Of a DNA stretch of 33,244 bases, positions 1 to 9,193 are shown in pieces. The notes beneath the pieces are model-generated. The model saw nothing but the letters and a program-made list of their open reading frames with translations, was not told where the DNA came from and did not search any database. How positions within the stretch are numbered: position 1 is the first letter of the stretch; every line of letters starts with the position of its first letter. A program made the position numbers and the translations under genes. Source of the DNA: an uncultured Caulobacter sp. (GTDB lineage Bacteria > Pseudomonadota > Alphaproteobacteria > Caulobacterales > Caulobacteraceae). The stretch lies in NCBI GenBank assembly GCA_936942565.1, contig CAKZJK010000096.1:1-33244 (forward strand), read 5' to 3'.

Positions 1-30
1 GAGCCGTTCTTGGGGCGCGAGGCGGCCTGA
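1..30 (+). CDS. C-terminal end of a CDS truncated by the window edge (…EPFLGREAA*)
   Basis: Open frame from base 1 to TGA at 28-30; only 9 codons are visible. Confidence 0.25.
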   Translation, partial: EPFLGREAA

Positions 31-106
31 CCATCGCGCCGCGAGCCAAGACGTAAGGCTCACCCGACAAAATGACAATGAAGCTTGACACACCTGTTGT
101 TGGATG

Positions 107-124
107 TGACAAGTGTGCTTGTCA
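107..124. promoter_or_regulatory. Candidate operator: perfect inverted repeat TGACAAG-TGTG-CTTGTCA
   Basis: 7-bp arms and 4-bp spacer just upstream of the ATG at 145 of a membrane protein/XRE regulator pair. Confidence 0.4.
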
Positions 125-144
125 AATTGATGTGGGTGCTTGTC

Positions 145-729
145 ATGTCCGAAGAAAAATCCACTTGGCGAAAATGGGCCCTATTCGGCGCCGGCGCGGT
201 CGCGCTGTCGGCTATTCCGGTCTGGCTGGGCTTGTCGCACGCGGTGAAGGGCGTGGCCCTTCCGATCGCGCTCTTTATCTGGTTCGTCGTCTATCTGGCC
301 TATGTCTTCTTCGGCACGGCCAGGCTGAAGGCGGGCCAGATCGGCCCGGTCATGAAGCGGTATCGTCGCCGCCTGGCCGTGGCGCTGATGAGCTACTGCC
401 TGGTGCTGATGGGGTCGATCTGGCTTCTGCACCGCATGGACCTGTCGGGGCCTTTGCTGTGGATCGTCGCCGCGGCGCCGGCCATTCCGATCCTCGGCGT
501 TCTGGTCGTGATGGGCCTTTATCTGAAGGAAGAGCCCGACGAGTTCGAACGCGCCGTGCACGTCGAAGCGATGATCTGGGGCTTGGGCGTCGTGCTAGCC
601 GTGACCACCGTCTGGGGCTTTCTCAGCAACGCCAACGTGGTTCCGGCCCCGCCGCTGTTCCTGGTGTTCCCTCTGTTCTGCCTATCCTGGGGCCTCAGCC
701 AGCCGTTCATCCGGAGGCGGTACCAATGA
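145..729 (+). CDS. Small multi-pass membrane protein
   Basis: ORF 85..729; internal ATG (MSEEKSTWRKW) is a more likely start. Several hydrophobic segments; overlaps the downstream HTH gene by 4 nt. Confidence 0.75.
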   Translation: MSEEKSTWRKWALFGAGAVALSAIPVWLGLSHAVKGVALPIALFIWFVVYLAYVFFGTARLKAGQIGPVMKRYRRRLAVALMSYCLVLMGSIWLLHRMDLSGPLLWIVAAAPAIPILGVLVVMGLYLKEEPDEFERAVHVEAMIWGLGVVLAVTTVWGFLSNANVVPAPPLFLVFPLFCLSWGLSQPFIRRRYQ

Positions 730-920
730 AGAACCGCCTGAAGGTCCTTCGCGCCGAGCGGGACTGGAGCCAAGCGGATCTGGCCGAGCGGCTCGAGGTG
801 TCCCGCCAGACCGTCAACGCGCTGGAGACGGGCAAGTACGACCCCAGCCTGCCGCTGGCCTTCAAGATCGCTCGCCTGTTCGGCCAGCCGATCGAAGCGA
901 TCTTCCAGGACGAGGCCTGA
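726..920 (+). CDS. XRE-family HTH transcriptional regulator
   Basis: MKNRLKVLRAERDWSQADLAERLEVSRQTVNALETGKYDPSLPLAFKIARLF is a classic HTH_3/XRE domain. Confidence 0.9.
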   Translation: MKNRLKVLRAERDWSQADLAERLEVSRQTVNALETGKYDPSLPLAFKIARLFGQPIEAIFQDEA

Positions 921-1021
921 GCGTCACATCCGCCGCCGCGCCGACACGGCGCTCACCCTTGGCGCGCTTGCCAGCGTGGCCAGGCGGGTGAACCTTCGAA
1001 CCAAAGTCATTGGGAGTTTCC

Positions 1022-1912
1022 ATGCTTCGCGATCTCAACCGTCCGGTCCGCCGCCTCTGGGCTGGCATGATCTCGGCGCTCGCCTTGGCCTTCGCCGGAC
1101 CGGTCCTGGCCGAGCCCGCCCTATGGGCGATCAAGGACCAGGACTCGACGATCTATCTGTTCGGCACGATCCACGTGCTGAAGCCCGACACGAAGTGGCG
1201 TTCGACCAAGATCGACCGGGCGTTCCAGAGCAGCGGCGACCTGACCCTGGAGATCGTGGGCGCCGATGATCCCGCGGTGATGCAGCCGTTGGTGCTGAAG
1301 TACGGCCTGGACCCGGGCAAGCCCCTGTCCGGCAAGATCGGTCCCGAGGCCTTCAAGCATGCGTCGGAGCTGGCCCAGGGCGCCGGCGTGCCGCCTCAGG
1401 CGCTCGAGGCGATGCGGCCTTGGCTGGCGGCGATCTCGCTGTCGATGGCGCCGGTGATCAAGGCCGGCTACGACCCGCGCAGCGGTGTGGAACAGGTGCT
1501 CGTGAAGTCCGCCGCGGAGACCGGCAAGGCCAAGAACGCTCTCGAGACTCCGGAGCAGCAGATCCGCTTCTTCGCCGACCTGCCGCCCAAGACCGAGGCC
1601 GATTTCCTCCGCGCCACCCTGGACGACGTGGACGACGGCGTCGCCAAGATCGACAAGATGGTCGCCGCCTGGGCCGCCGGCGACACCGCCGAGCTGGAGA
1701 AGGAATTCGTCTCGGAAATGAAGGGCGACTATCCCGAGCTCTACGAGCTGCTGCTCGTCCAGCGCAACCAGGATTGGGCGAACCAGCTGAAGGCCAAGCT
1801 CGCCGGCTCGGGTGTCAGCTTCGTCGCCGTGGGCTCGGGCCACCTCGTGGGTCCCGACAGCGTCCAGGCCCAACTGGCCAAGCTGGGGATCAAGGCCGAG
1901 CGGATAGAGTAG
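1022..1912 (+). CDS. TraB/GumN family protein
   Basis: Signal peptide, then LWAIKDQDSTIYLFGTIHVLKP (GTIH motif) and a C-terminal VAVGSGHLVG motif. Confidence 0.85.
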   Translation: MLRDLNRPVRRLWAGMISALALAFAGPVLAEPALWAIKDQDSTIYLFGTIHVLKPDTKWRSTKIDRAFQSSGDLTLEIVGADDPAVMQPLVLKYGLDPGKPLSGKIGPEAFKHASELAQGAGVPPQALEAMRPWLAAISLSMAPVIKAGYDPRSGVEQVLVKSAAETGKAKNALETPEQQIRFFADLPPKTEADFLRATLDDVDDGVAKIDKMVAAWAAGDTAELEKEFVSEMKGDYPELYELLLVQRNQDWANQLKAKLAGSGVSFVAVGSGHLVGPDSVQAQLAKLGIKAERIE

Positions 1913-1921
1913 GCGTTGAAG

Positions 1922-1945
1922 GCCTCCCCGCGGCGTCGGGGAGGC
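1922..1945. terminator. GC-rich hairpin between convergent genes (possible bidirectional terminator)
   Basis: GCCTCCCCG-CGGCGT-CGGGGAGGC, 9-bp stem; no clear T-tract. Confidence 0.4.
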
Positions 1946-1947
1946 GC

Positions 1948-2550
1948 CTACTCCGCCGCCCGCGCGGGCATGTAGATCGACCGCTTCGGGACGCTCATCA
2001 CCCGCCCCAGCATCGGTTCGAACGCCTCCAGCGGCATCGACTGGAAGCTCGGGTCGAAGGCTTCCTGGTCGTACACGTGGCAGAACTTGGCCGTGTACTC
2101 GAAGTCCGGATGGCCTCGGAACTGGTCTCGCAGGTTCCGGTCCAGGCCCAGGTGATGGAAGAAGTAGTAGCCCTGGAAGATCGCGTGGTGCGCCACCATC
2201 CAGTGGTTCCGCTCCGACACGAACGGCTGGAGGATCGCCGCGGCGATGTCGGCGTGATTGCGCGGGCCCAGGATGTCGCCGATGTCGTGCAGCAGCGCGC
2301 AGACGACATATTCCTCGTCCTCGCCGGCCTGGTGCGCGCGGGTGGCGGTCTGCAGGCTGTGCTCCAGCCGATCGATGGCGAAGCCGCCGCAGTCGCCCTT
2401 CAGTAGGTTCAGGTGCGCGATGAGCCGGTTCGGCAGGTCGCGACCGAACTCCATCGACGCGCTGGCGATGATCCCCCAGTCCTCGGCCGTGCCGTCGACC
2501 ATGGCGTGGAACTTGGCCCGGGCCTCGGGATGGTCTTCGCCATCGGCCAT
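1948..2550 (-). CDS. HD-domain phosphohydrolase-like protein
   Basis: H..…ALLHDIGDIL…NHADIAAAIL pattern; start at MADGEDHPEAR. Confidence 0.75.
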   Translation of the reverse strand: MADGEDHPEARAKFHAMVDGTAEDWGIIASASMEFGRDLPNRLIAHLNLLKGDCGGFAIDRLEHSLQTATRAHQAGEDEEYVVCALLHDIGDILGPRNHADIAAAILQPFVSERNHWMVAHHAIFQGYYFFHHLGLDRNLRDQFRGHPDFEYTAKFCHVYDQEAFDPSFQSMPLEAFEPMLGRVMSVPKRSIYMPARAAE

Positions 2551-2658
2551 CGCGCTTCTCCCCAAACGTCTGTTTGAGGCGATCGTGCGCCCGAAGCCCG
2601 GATGCGTCAACGCGGTGTGGGCGCGAAGCTGGGCGAGGGGGGTATCGAACCCGGACGT

Positions 2659-4083
2659 TCAGCCTGGGAGGTCCGCTGAACGCGGACCCCGCGAGACCCC
2701 GGCCAGCCGAGCCAATAGGGGCGCCGGGTTGGCCACGCGATCGAGATTCAACACCGTGTCCATCAGAAGCGCGGTGTCGGAGCCAGGCGGTGGGCATAGG
2801 GCCTTGGCCGCGCAGTCGGTGAACTTGGCGGTGATGGACGCTTCATCGATCGGATTTTCGGGCGCTCCCAAGGGATGGGTTACGCGGTGCGTGAGCGTCC
2901 GCCCCGAACGCAGCACCAGGGTGAGCGCGCCGGACGCCGCGTCGCGCAGCGTCGCTTCCGCGTCCAGCACGAAGCCGCCGCGGGCCGTCAGCGCGAGAAC
3001 CCGAGGATCGGCGAGGCGCTCCGGAGTGAAACCGTCCAGGGTCACCGCGCCGTCGACCAGCGCCAGGGCGGTGGTGAAGGGCAAGCTGAACTTGGCGTCG
3101 ATGGCCGTGCGTGGGGCCTGCTTCTGGGCGGCCGGCTCGGCCAGCATGCGCTGCACGCCGCCGCCGGTCATGACGAACGCCGAGATCATCTCGGGCGCCA
3201 GGTCGTGCGCTTCGCGCAAGGCCAGCGCGGCTTCGATGAAGGCGTGCGTGCCCCGACAGCTGGGCCAGGGCTTGAAGCTGAGGCGCTCGCCGTGAAAGTG
3301 GTCGCCGAGGTCGGCCGTCAGTCCGGCCTCGTCGTAGAGGCCCTTGGCGAACAGGGCGAACAGGCCCGCCTTGCCCTCGAACACCTCTTCGAAGCCGGTG
3401 ACGCCGCGCTGGGCCAGCAGGGCCGAGAGCAGTCCGGCGTGGGCCGGGAAGGCGTCGCGCACGGCGCGCAGGGTCGAGTTCGGATCCGTCTTGAACTGGG
3501 CCGTGGCGGTGGCCTGGTTCAAGGTCAAGGCCAGGGCCGCGGCGGTCTGACGTTCATCCAGGCGGAGCAGGCGCGCGGCGGTCGCGGCGGCGCCGAAAGC
3601 TCCCAGGATCGGCGGCGGGTACCAGCCGGCCTCGTCGGGATTGACCTTCAAGGCCAGGCCCAGGCGGCAGACGAGATCGCAGCCGACGGCGAGGGCGGTC
3701 AGGATGTCCTGGCCGGAGGCGTTCAATCGCTCGGCCAAGGCCATCGCCACGGGGACGCTGGCGGCGTTGGGATGGATCGGCGCGCCGTCATAAGCGTCCT
3801 CGAAGTCCAGGGCGTGGGCGCCCGCGCCGTTGGCCAGGACCGCGGCCAGGCTCGATGTGCGAAAGCCAAAGCCGATCACGCTGGCCTCCGGTCGACCGCC
3901 AGTGTCGCGGGCGACGTCCGCGAAGGCCGCCACGCCTTCGCCCAGTCGGCTGGCCGCCAGGGTCACGCCCAGGGCGTCCAGCAGCGACAGACGGGTCATG
4001 CGGACCGCGAGCGGCGACAGCCGCTCGAAGCGCGCGCTGGAGATGTGGCGCGCCAATCGATCGGTCAGACCCTCGTCGCTCAC
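2659..4083 (-). CDS. MmgE/PrpD family protein
   Basis: LLDALGVTLAASR…GFGFRTSSLAAVLANGAGAHALDFEDAYDGAPIHPNAASVPVAMALAE is typical of MmgE/PrpD; GTG start overlaps the upstream stop (GTGA). Confidence 0.85.
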   Translation of the reverse strand: MSDEGLTDRLARHISSARFERLSPLAVRMTRLSLLDALGVTLAASRLGEGVAAFADVARDTGGRPEASVIGFGFRTSSLAAVLANGAGAHALDFEDAYDGAPIHPNAASVPVAMALAERLNASGQDILTALAVGCDLVCRLGLALKVNPDEAGWYPPPILGAFGAAATAARLLRLDERQTAAALALTLNQATATAQFKTDPNSTLRAVRDAFPAHAGLLSALLAQRGVTGFEEVFEGKAGLFALFAKGLYDEAGLTADLGDHFHGERLSFKPWPSCRGTHAFIEAALALREAHDLAPEMISAFVMTGGGVQRMLAEPAAQKQAPRTAIDAKFSLPFTTALALVDGAVTLDGFTPERLADPRVLALTARGGFVLDAEATLRDAASGALTLVLRSGRTLTHRVTHPLGAPENPIDEASITAKFTDCAAKALCPPPGSDTALLMDTVLNLDRVANPAPLLARLAGVSRGPRSADLPG

Positions 4084-5111
4084 GAGGGTTCTTCGACGGC
4101 CAGGGCCAGGCGCCGGCGATCCCAGGCGGGCGCGACCGACAGCAGCACCACGGCGGCGATCATCAGGACGGCGCCGGCGAATTCGGTGGCGGTGGGCATG
4201 GGCAGGCCCCAGCCCAGGGCGAGGATGATCGATGCGGCGATCCCGGCCACGATGCTGGCCGAGCGCTCCATCGGCACGCAGTATGTGTTCTCGCGCGGGT
4301 CCAGGAGGATGATGGCCGAGAAGACAGACACCACGAACAGCAGCACCGCCAGGACGAGGATTGGCGGGATCTGCGGCGTGCTCCACACCGCGAAGAAGCC
4401 GAAGGCCAATTGCGAGCCCTGAGTCCCGAGACCAAGCATCGGGACCAGAGCCAGAAGGATCACCGACAGCGGGACGGCGACGATCTTCTCCTCGACGAAA
4501 TAGCGCTTCACGTCGTCGGGATCGCCAGATTTCGACACGCGCGTCATCACGGCCAGGCGGCCGAAATAGCCGATCGTGTAGAGCACGATCGTGGCGATCG
4601 CGAGCGGGGGCAGGTGCAGGCCGCCGCGCTGGCGAATGGTCAGGAAGAGGCCGATCGCCACCAGCACCAGCGCCACCCAGCTGTACCAGCCGACCTTGCG
4701 TCTGAACGCCAGGTCCACCAGCGGCGCCAGCAGCAGCACATCGCCACGCATCAACAGCTGGATGAAGGGGATGCTCACCCCCTGGAAGGTCAGGGACATC
4801 GGCACCGTGAACAGCACCAGCGCCGTGCAGATGCCCGAGAGGAACGTCCAGCGCGTGGGAACGGGCAGGGTGAACCCGCCGATTTGGCGCTGATGCGCGG
4901 CGCGCCACCAGCCGGACAGTCCGATGAAGATGAAGGTCATCAGGCCGCTGACCATCAGCGAAGCCGGCAGGATCTCCAGCGCGCTCAGCGGCCTCCCCAA
5001 GGACGCCGCGGGCGTGCTGGCCAACTGCTTGGTGATGACCATGTAGGGGATGTAGGCCAGCATGTAGAGCAGGACGATCCCCAACAGCGGCGCACGGCTT
5101 AGCCATTTCAT
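4080..5111 (-). CDS. EamA/DMT-like integral membrane transporter
   Basis: About 10 hydrophobic helices with internal duplication; start overlaps the stop of the CapA-like gene. Confidence 0.7.
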   Translation of the reverse strand: MKWLSRAPLLGIVLLYMLAYIPYMVITKQLASTPAASLGRPLSALEILPASLMVSGLMTFIFIGLSGWWRAAHQRQIGGFTLPVPTRWTFLSGICTALVLFTVPMSLTFQGVSIPFIQLLMRGDVLLLAPLVDLAFRRKVGWYSWVALVLVAIGLFLTIRQRGGLHLPPLAIATIVLYTIGYFGRLAVMTRVSKSGDPDDVKRYFVEEKIVAVPLSVILLALVPMLGLGTQGSQLAFGFFAVWSTPQIPPILVLAVLLFVVSVFSAIILLDPRENTYCVPMERSASIVAGIAASIILALGWGLPMPTATEFAGAVLMIAAVVLLSVAPAWDRRRLALAVEEPS

Positions 5112-6235
5112 CAGGGGGCTCCCATCAGGTTTATGAGGACGGTGTCGCCCTCGGTTCGGAGGCCGGTCTCAAGGCCGGCGGCTTCGGTGGCCCAGCGCAG
5201 ATAGTCGACGACTTGGCCAAAGCGCGGGTCGCACGCCTTGAGGATTTCGGGCTGGGCGTCGCGATTGATGAAGGCCGGCAGGAACCCGATGTTCGCCAGT
5301 CCCCGCGGGGTCGCGTCGGCGGTGACCACCAGGGTCATTCGCGAGTCCGGCGGGAAGTTGTAGAGGCTGTCGAAGTCCGGCACCCAGCCTGGGCTCAACG
5401 CCTGGATCTCGCGGAAGCCCTTGCCCTGGGCATGCTCCGGGGTCATCCGCAGATCTATCGCGAAGTTGCCCATCGAGTAGAAGATCGGCTTGCCGCGATA
5501 GACCTCGATCCCTTTGAGGACATGGGCGTGATGGCCCAGGATCAGGTCGACGCCGGCGTCGATCGCCGCATGGGCGACCTCGGCCTGGTAGTCGGCGAGC
5601 ACGGCCGGGATGAAGTGGATGCCCCAGTGGATGGACATCACCACGACATCGGCGATCTCGCGCGCGGCCTTGATGTCGGCGACAATCGCGGCCACGTCGG
5701 CGCGGTTGGCGTGGGTATGGACGCGGCACGGCGTACCGGGCTGGTCGGGCTCGATCTGCTCGTAGATCGTCCAGGCCCGCATGGGCGCGCAGCCAGGCCG
5801 ATCGGCCTCGGCCCAGTAGTTGGCCGGTAGGATCGAGTTGTAGGCCAGGAAGGCGACGCGGACGCCGTTGGCCTCCTCGATCACGGGCGCGCGGGCTTCC
5901 TGGATGTTGGCGCCGACGCCGGCCACCTGCAGGCCAGCGCCCTTCAGCGCGTCGATCGTGTCGAAGAAGCCGTCGCGTCCCCAGTCCATGCAGTGGTTGC
6001 CGCTGAAGGACACCACCGTGAAACCCGCGTCCTTCAGGGCGTCCGCCGTCGAGGCCTTGGCGCGGTGGGTGTGACGCACCTGGGGGAGGCGCGCGCCGCG
6101 TTCAGTCAGGTTCACTTCCAACTGGCAGAAGGCGATGTCGGCCTTGCGGATCTCGTCGCGCACCAGGGCGAAGCACTCGCGCGGATCCTCGCGATCGGGA
6201 CCGATGTCGGCCACGGCGTAGAGGCGGGCCGTCAT
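5111..6235 (-). CDS. CapA family (poly-gamma-glutamate synthesis protein-like) metallophosphatase
   Basis: FSGNHCMDWG, VVVMSIHWGIHF, DLILGHHAHVLKGIEVYRGKPIFYSMGNFAID motifs. Confidence 0.9.
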   Translation of the reverse strand: MTARLYAVADIGPDREDPRECFALVRDEIRKADIAFCQLEVNLTERGARLPQVRHTHRAKASTADALKDAGFTVVSFSGNHCMDWGRDGFFDTIDALKGAGLQVAGVGANIQEARAPVIEEANGVRVAFLAYNSILPANYWAEADRPGCAPMRAWTIYEQIEPDQPGTPCRVHTHANRADVAAIVADIKAAREIADVVVMSIHWGIHFIPAVLADYQAEVAHAAIDAGVDLILGHHAHVLKGIEVYRGKPIFYSMGNFAIDLRMTPEHAQGKGFREIQALSPGWVPDFDSLYNFPPDSRMTLVVTADATPRGLANIGFLPAFINRDAQPEILKACDPRFGQVVDYLRWATEAAGLETGLRTEGDTVLINLMGAP

Positions 6236-6443
6236 GACGGGCGACCGCCCAACGCCCGCTCGTTCGGATCGCGTCGGCGATGGCCGATCATCGAGGTCCT
6301 CCCACCGGCGTTGATCGCCGAGAATGTTATTTTGGCATACTGTTTATGATGTAAATCATTGTCAATCGCCCCTTGAGGCGAGGGCTCTCGGGCGCCGTCG
6401 CGATAACGCTGTTACGGAAAAATCGAAAGTACGGGTTGAACTC

Positions 6444-6463
6444 GTATTGTTTGCAAAACATAC
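6444..6463. promoter_or_regulatory. Candidate operator palindrome GTATtgTTTGCAAAacATAC
   Basis: 20-bp near-palindrome with 8 of 10 symmetric pairs, in the divergent capA-like/TonB intergenic region; overlaps a second copy of CATACTGTTT. Confidence 0.4.
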
Positions 6464-6547
6464 TGTTTTTGCGGCGATCCATTTCGGGCCGCGAAAACCA
6501 TGACGGATCGACGGCCTCCGCGCCGTACGAGCCGCGAGGGAGGGCGC

Positions 6548-9193
6548 ATGAGGAACACGCGAGTTCCGTCACGCCAGGTTTGTGTCTCAAGCCTGGCTTT
6601 GGCGATCGCCATCGGATCGGCCGCTTCGGCCGTCCAGGCTCAAACCAAGGATCGGAAGGACGACGACGTCGTCGCCGAGGTCGTCGTCACGGGCACCCGC
6701 ATCCGCGGCGTCGCGGCGGTCGGCTCGACGCCGGTCACGCTCAATCGAGACCAGATCGTCGCCAGCGGCGCGACCACGGCGTCGGACCTGCTGCGCAAGG
6801 TGCCCCAGGTGCTCGGACTGGGACCGTCGGCGGTCGCCACCTCGGCCCAGAACGGCGCGGCCAACGCCACGCGCGGCTCTGGCGTCAATCTGCGCGGCGT
6901 GGGCGTCAACGCGACCCTGCTACTGTTCGACGGCAATCGCTTCCCGGCGGCTGGCACGCAGGGGCAGTTCATCGACCCGTCGGTGCTGCCGTTCATCGCG
7001 CTCGAGCGGGTGGAGGTGGTTCCAGACGGCGCCTCGGCGATCTACGGCTCGGACGCCGTGGCCGGGGTGGTCAACCTGATCCCGCGCAAGAACTTCAACG
7101 GCGCCGAAACCAGCGTCCGCGCCAGTTTCGCCGATGGCTACAAGACCAGTCAGATCAGCCAAGTCCTCGGACACCGCTGGGAAACCGGTTCGGCCATGCT
7201 GGCCTTGGAGCACACGCACAACAGCGCGCTGGAGGGGCAGTCGCGTGACTTCTACACCTCCGACCAGCGCGCCCGTGGCGGCCGCGACTATCGCAGCACC
7301 CAGTGCAGCCCGGGCAACATCGTCATCGCCGGCGTCAGCTACGCCATCCCGAGAGGCGGGGTGACGGCGGCCAACGCCAGCAGCCTGACGCCAGGCACGA
7401 GCAACGCCTGCGATAACCTCAGGCTCAACTACATCATCCCCAAGCAGACCAAGAACAACGTGCTGCTCAGCCTGCGCCAGGAGGTCACGCCGAGCATCGA
7501 CCTGTTCGGCCTGGGCTACTATTCGCGCCGCACGGTGATGAACCGAAACGTCGTGACGGCCTCGCTGAGCGTGCCCAGCACCAATGCTTTCTACGTGCGT
7601 CCGCCGGGCGCGCCCGCCGGGACGTCCGAGACGGTCAACTACTCGTTCGCCGACGTGTTCGGGTACAACTACGTGCCCAGCGTTTCATCCTCCTACGAGA
7701 TGAGCGTCGGCGCCGAGATCCGCCTGCCCAAGAGCTGGAAAGGCAAGGTCACCGCCAGCTACGGTCGGTCGGACGACGTCAACAAACAGCGCACCAACTA
7801 CTACACGGCCGGCGGCGTCGCCGCCCTGGCCAGCGGCAACCCCGCCACGGCGCTCAACGTCTTCGGCGGGGCCACGAGCCCCGATGTCATCGCCTTGCTG
7901 AAGACGGGCTCGTTCGTGATCCAGGGGCGCACCGGTCTGGAGTCCGTCACGGCGCAGGCCGACGGCCCCTTGTTCGACCTGCCAGGCGGAACGTTGCGCC
8001 TGGCGGTCGGGGGCGAGACGCGCAACGAGCTCCTGGTGACCAACCTCTTCAGTGGAACGACGCGTGCTCCCGTCTCGGCGTACAGCCACGCCGATCGCGA
8101 CGTGCGGGCGGTCTATGGCGAGCTGTTCGTGCCGCTGGTCGGATCGGGTAACGCCCTGCCGCTGGTCCAGCAACTGAACCTGTCGTTGGCGGGCCGCTAT
8201 GAGGATTACAGCGACTTCGGCTCGACCTCGAACCCGAAGGTTGGACTGACGTGGCAACTTGTCGACGGGCTGACGATCAAGGGCAGCTACGGCAAGTCCT
8301 TCCGCGCGCCCAGCCTGGCGGAGAACAGCGCGATCGGCGGCGGGGCGGGGCTCTACGGCGATACCCTGCCGTGCGCCACGGGAACCTGCTACGGCATCGG
8401 CATCGCCGGCGGCAATGTGGACCTCAAGCCGGAGAAGGCCACCACCTGGTCGACCGGCGTGGATTGGCGACCGGCGGCCGCGCCGACGCTCCACGCCAGC
8501 CTCAGCTACTTCTCGGTGGACTATCGCAACCAGATCGTGGCTCTGCGCGGCACGTCGGGCCTGCTGACGCTACCCTACTATTCGCCCTATGTGACCTTCA
8601 ACCCGACCCCGGCCCAGATCGCGGCCCTGCAGGCCAAGTACGTCACGAACACCACGATCAATGTCGGGGCGGTGACCTACATCCAGGACGGCCGTCGACA
8701 GAACCTCGGCGCCAGCAAGATCGAAGGCCTGGATTTCGCTGTCGACTACGGCTGGGAGACCGACCTGGGCTCGTTCGAGGCCAGCGTCACGGGCGAGTAC
8801 TTCACCAAGTTCACCTTCTCGCCGGTTCCAGGCGTCGCGCCGATCGACGTGGTCGACAAGATCAACTACCCGCAGAGTCTGCGCGGACGCTTCGCCCTCG
8901 ACTGGGAGCGAGGCGGCTGGATCGCTCACGGCGCGATCAACTACGTCAACGGCTATGACAACAACACCGTCACGCCGGTGCAAAAAGTCGAGTCCTACAC
9001 GACGGTCGACCTGCGCCTAGCCTATCGGATCGATTCCGAGCGCGGGCTTCTGAACCGCGTCACGTTGGCGCTCGAAGCTCAGAACCTCTTCGATAAGGGG
9101 CCTCCCTTCGTCGATATCAGCGGGGGCTACGACTCCCAATCGGCCAGTCCGATTGGTCGCCTGATCGGCTTGAGCGTGACGAAGTCATGGTGA
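6548..9193 (+). CDS. TonB-dependent outer-membrane receptor
   Basis: Signal peptide; EVVVTGTRI TonB box; plug domain VNLRGVGVNATLLLFDGNR…ERVEVVPDGASAIYGSDAVAGVVNLI; C-terminal beta-barrel (…FDKGPPFVDISGGYD…SVTKSW). Confidence 0.97.
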   Translation: MRNTRVPSRQVCVSSLALAIAIGSAASAVQAQTKDRKDDDVVAEVVVTGTRIRGVAAVGSTPVTLNRDQIVASGATTASDLLRKVPQVLGLGPSAVATSAQNGAANATRGSGVNLRGVGVNATLLLFDGNRFPAAGTQGQFIDPSVLPFIALERVEVVPDGASAIYGSDAVAGVVNLIPRKNFNGAETSVRASFADGYKTSQISQVLGHRWETGSAMLALEHTHNSALEGQSRDFYTSDQRARGGRDYRSTQCSPGNIVIAGVSYAIPRGGVTAANASSLTPGTSNACDNLRLNYIIPKQTKNNVLLSLRQEVTPSIDLFGLGYYSRRTVMNRNVVTASLSVPSTNAFYVRPPGAPAGTSETVNYSFADVFGYNYVPSVSSSYEMSVGAEIRLPKSWKGKVTASYGRSDDVNKQRTNYYTAGGVAALASGNPATALNVFGGATSPDVIALLKTGSFVIQGRTGLESVTAQADGPLFDLPGGTLRLAVGGETRNELLVTNLFSGTTRAPVSAYSHADRDVRAVYGELFVPLVGSGNALPLVQQLNLSLAGRYEDYSDFGSTSNPKVGLTWQLVDGLTIKGSYGKSFRAPSLAENSAIGGGAGLYGDTLPCATGTCYGIGIAGGNVDLKPEKATTWSTGVDWRPAAAPTLHASLSYFSVDYRNQIVALRGTSGLLTLPYYSPYVTFNPTPAQIAALQAKYVTNTTINVGAVTYIQDGRRQNLGASKIEGLDFAVDYGWETDLGSFEASVTGEYFTKFTFSPVPGVAPIDVVDKINYPQSLRGRFALDWERGGWIAHGAINYVNGYDNNTVTPVQKVESYTTVDLRLAYRIDSERGLLNRVTLALEAQNLFDKGPPFVDISGGYDSQSASPIGRLIGLSVTKSW

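Noticed and set aside
1121-2797. 558-aa minus-strand ORF
   Set aside because: Shadow ORF antisense to the TraB/GumN gene and overlapping the HD-domain gene; Arg/Gly/Pro/His-rich composition typical of spurious frames in GC-rich DNA.
2875-4422. 515-aa plus-strand ORF
   Set aside because: Antisense shadow of the PrpD and EamA-like genes; low-complexity GQ/AR-rich translation.
2659-5106. 815-aa minus-strand ORF
   Set aside because: Only the PrpD part (to GTG at 4083) is coding; the N-terminal extension is an out-of-frame read of the EamA-like gene.
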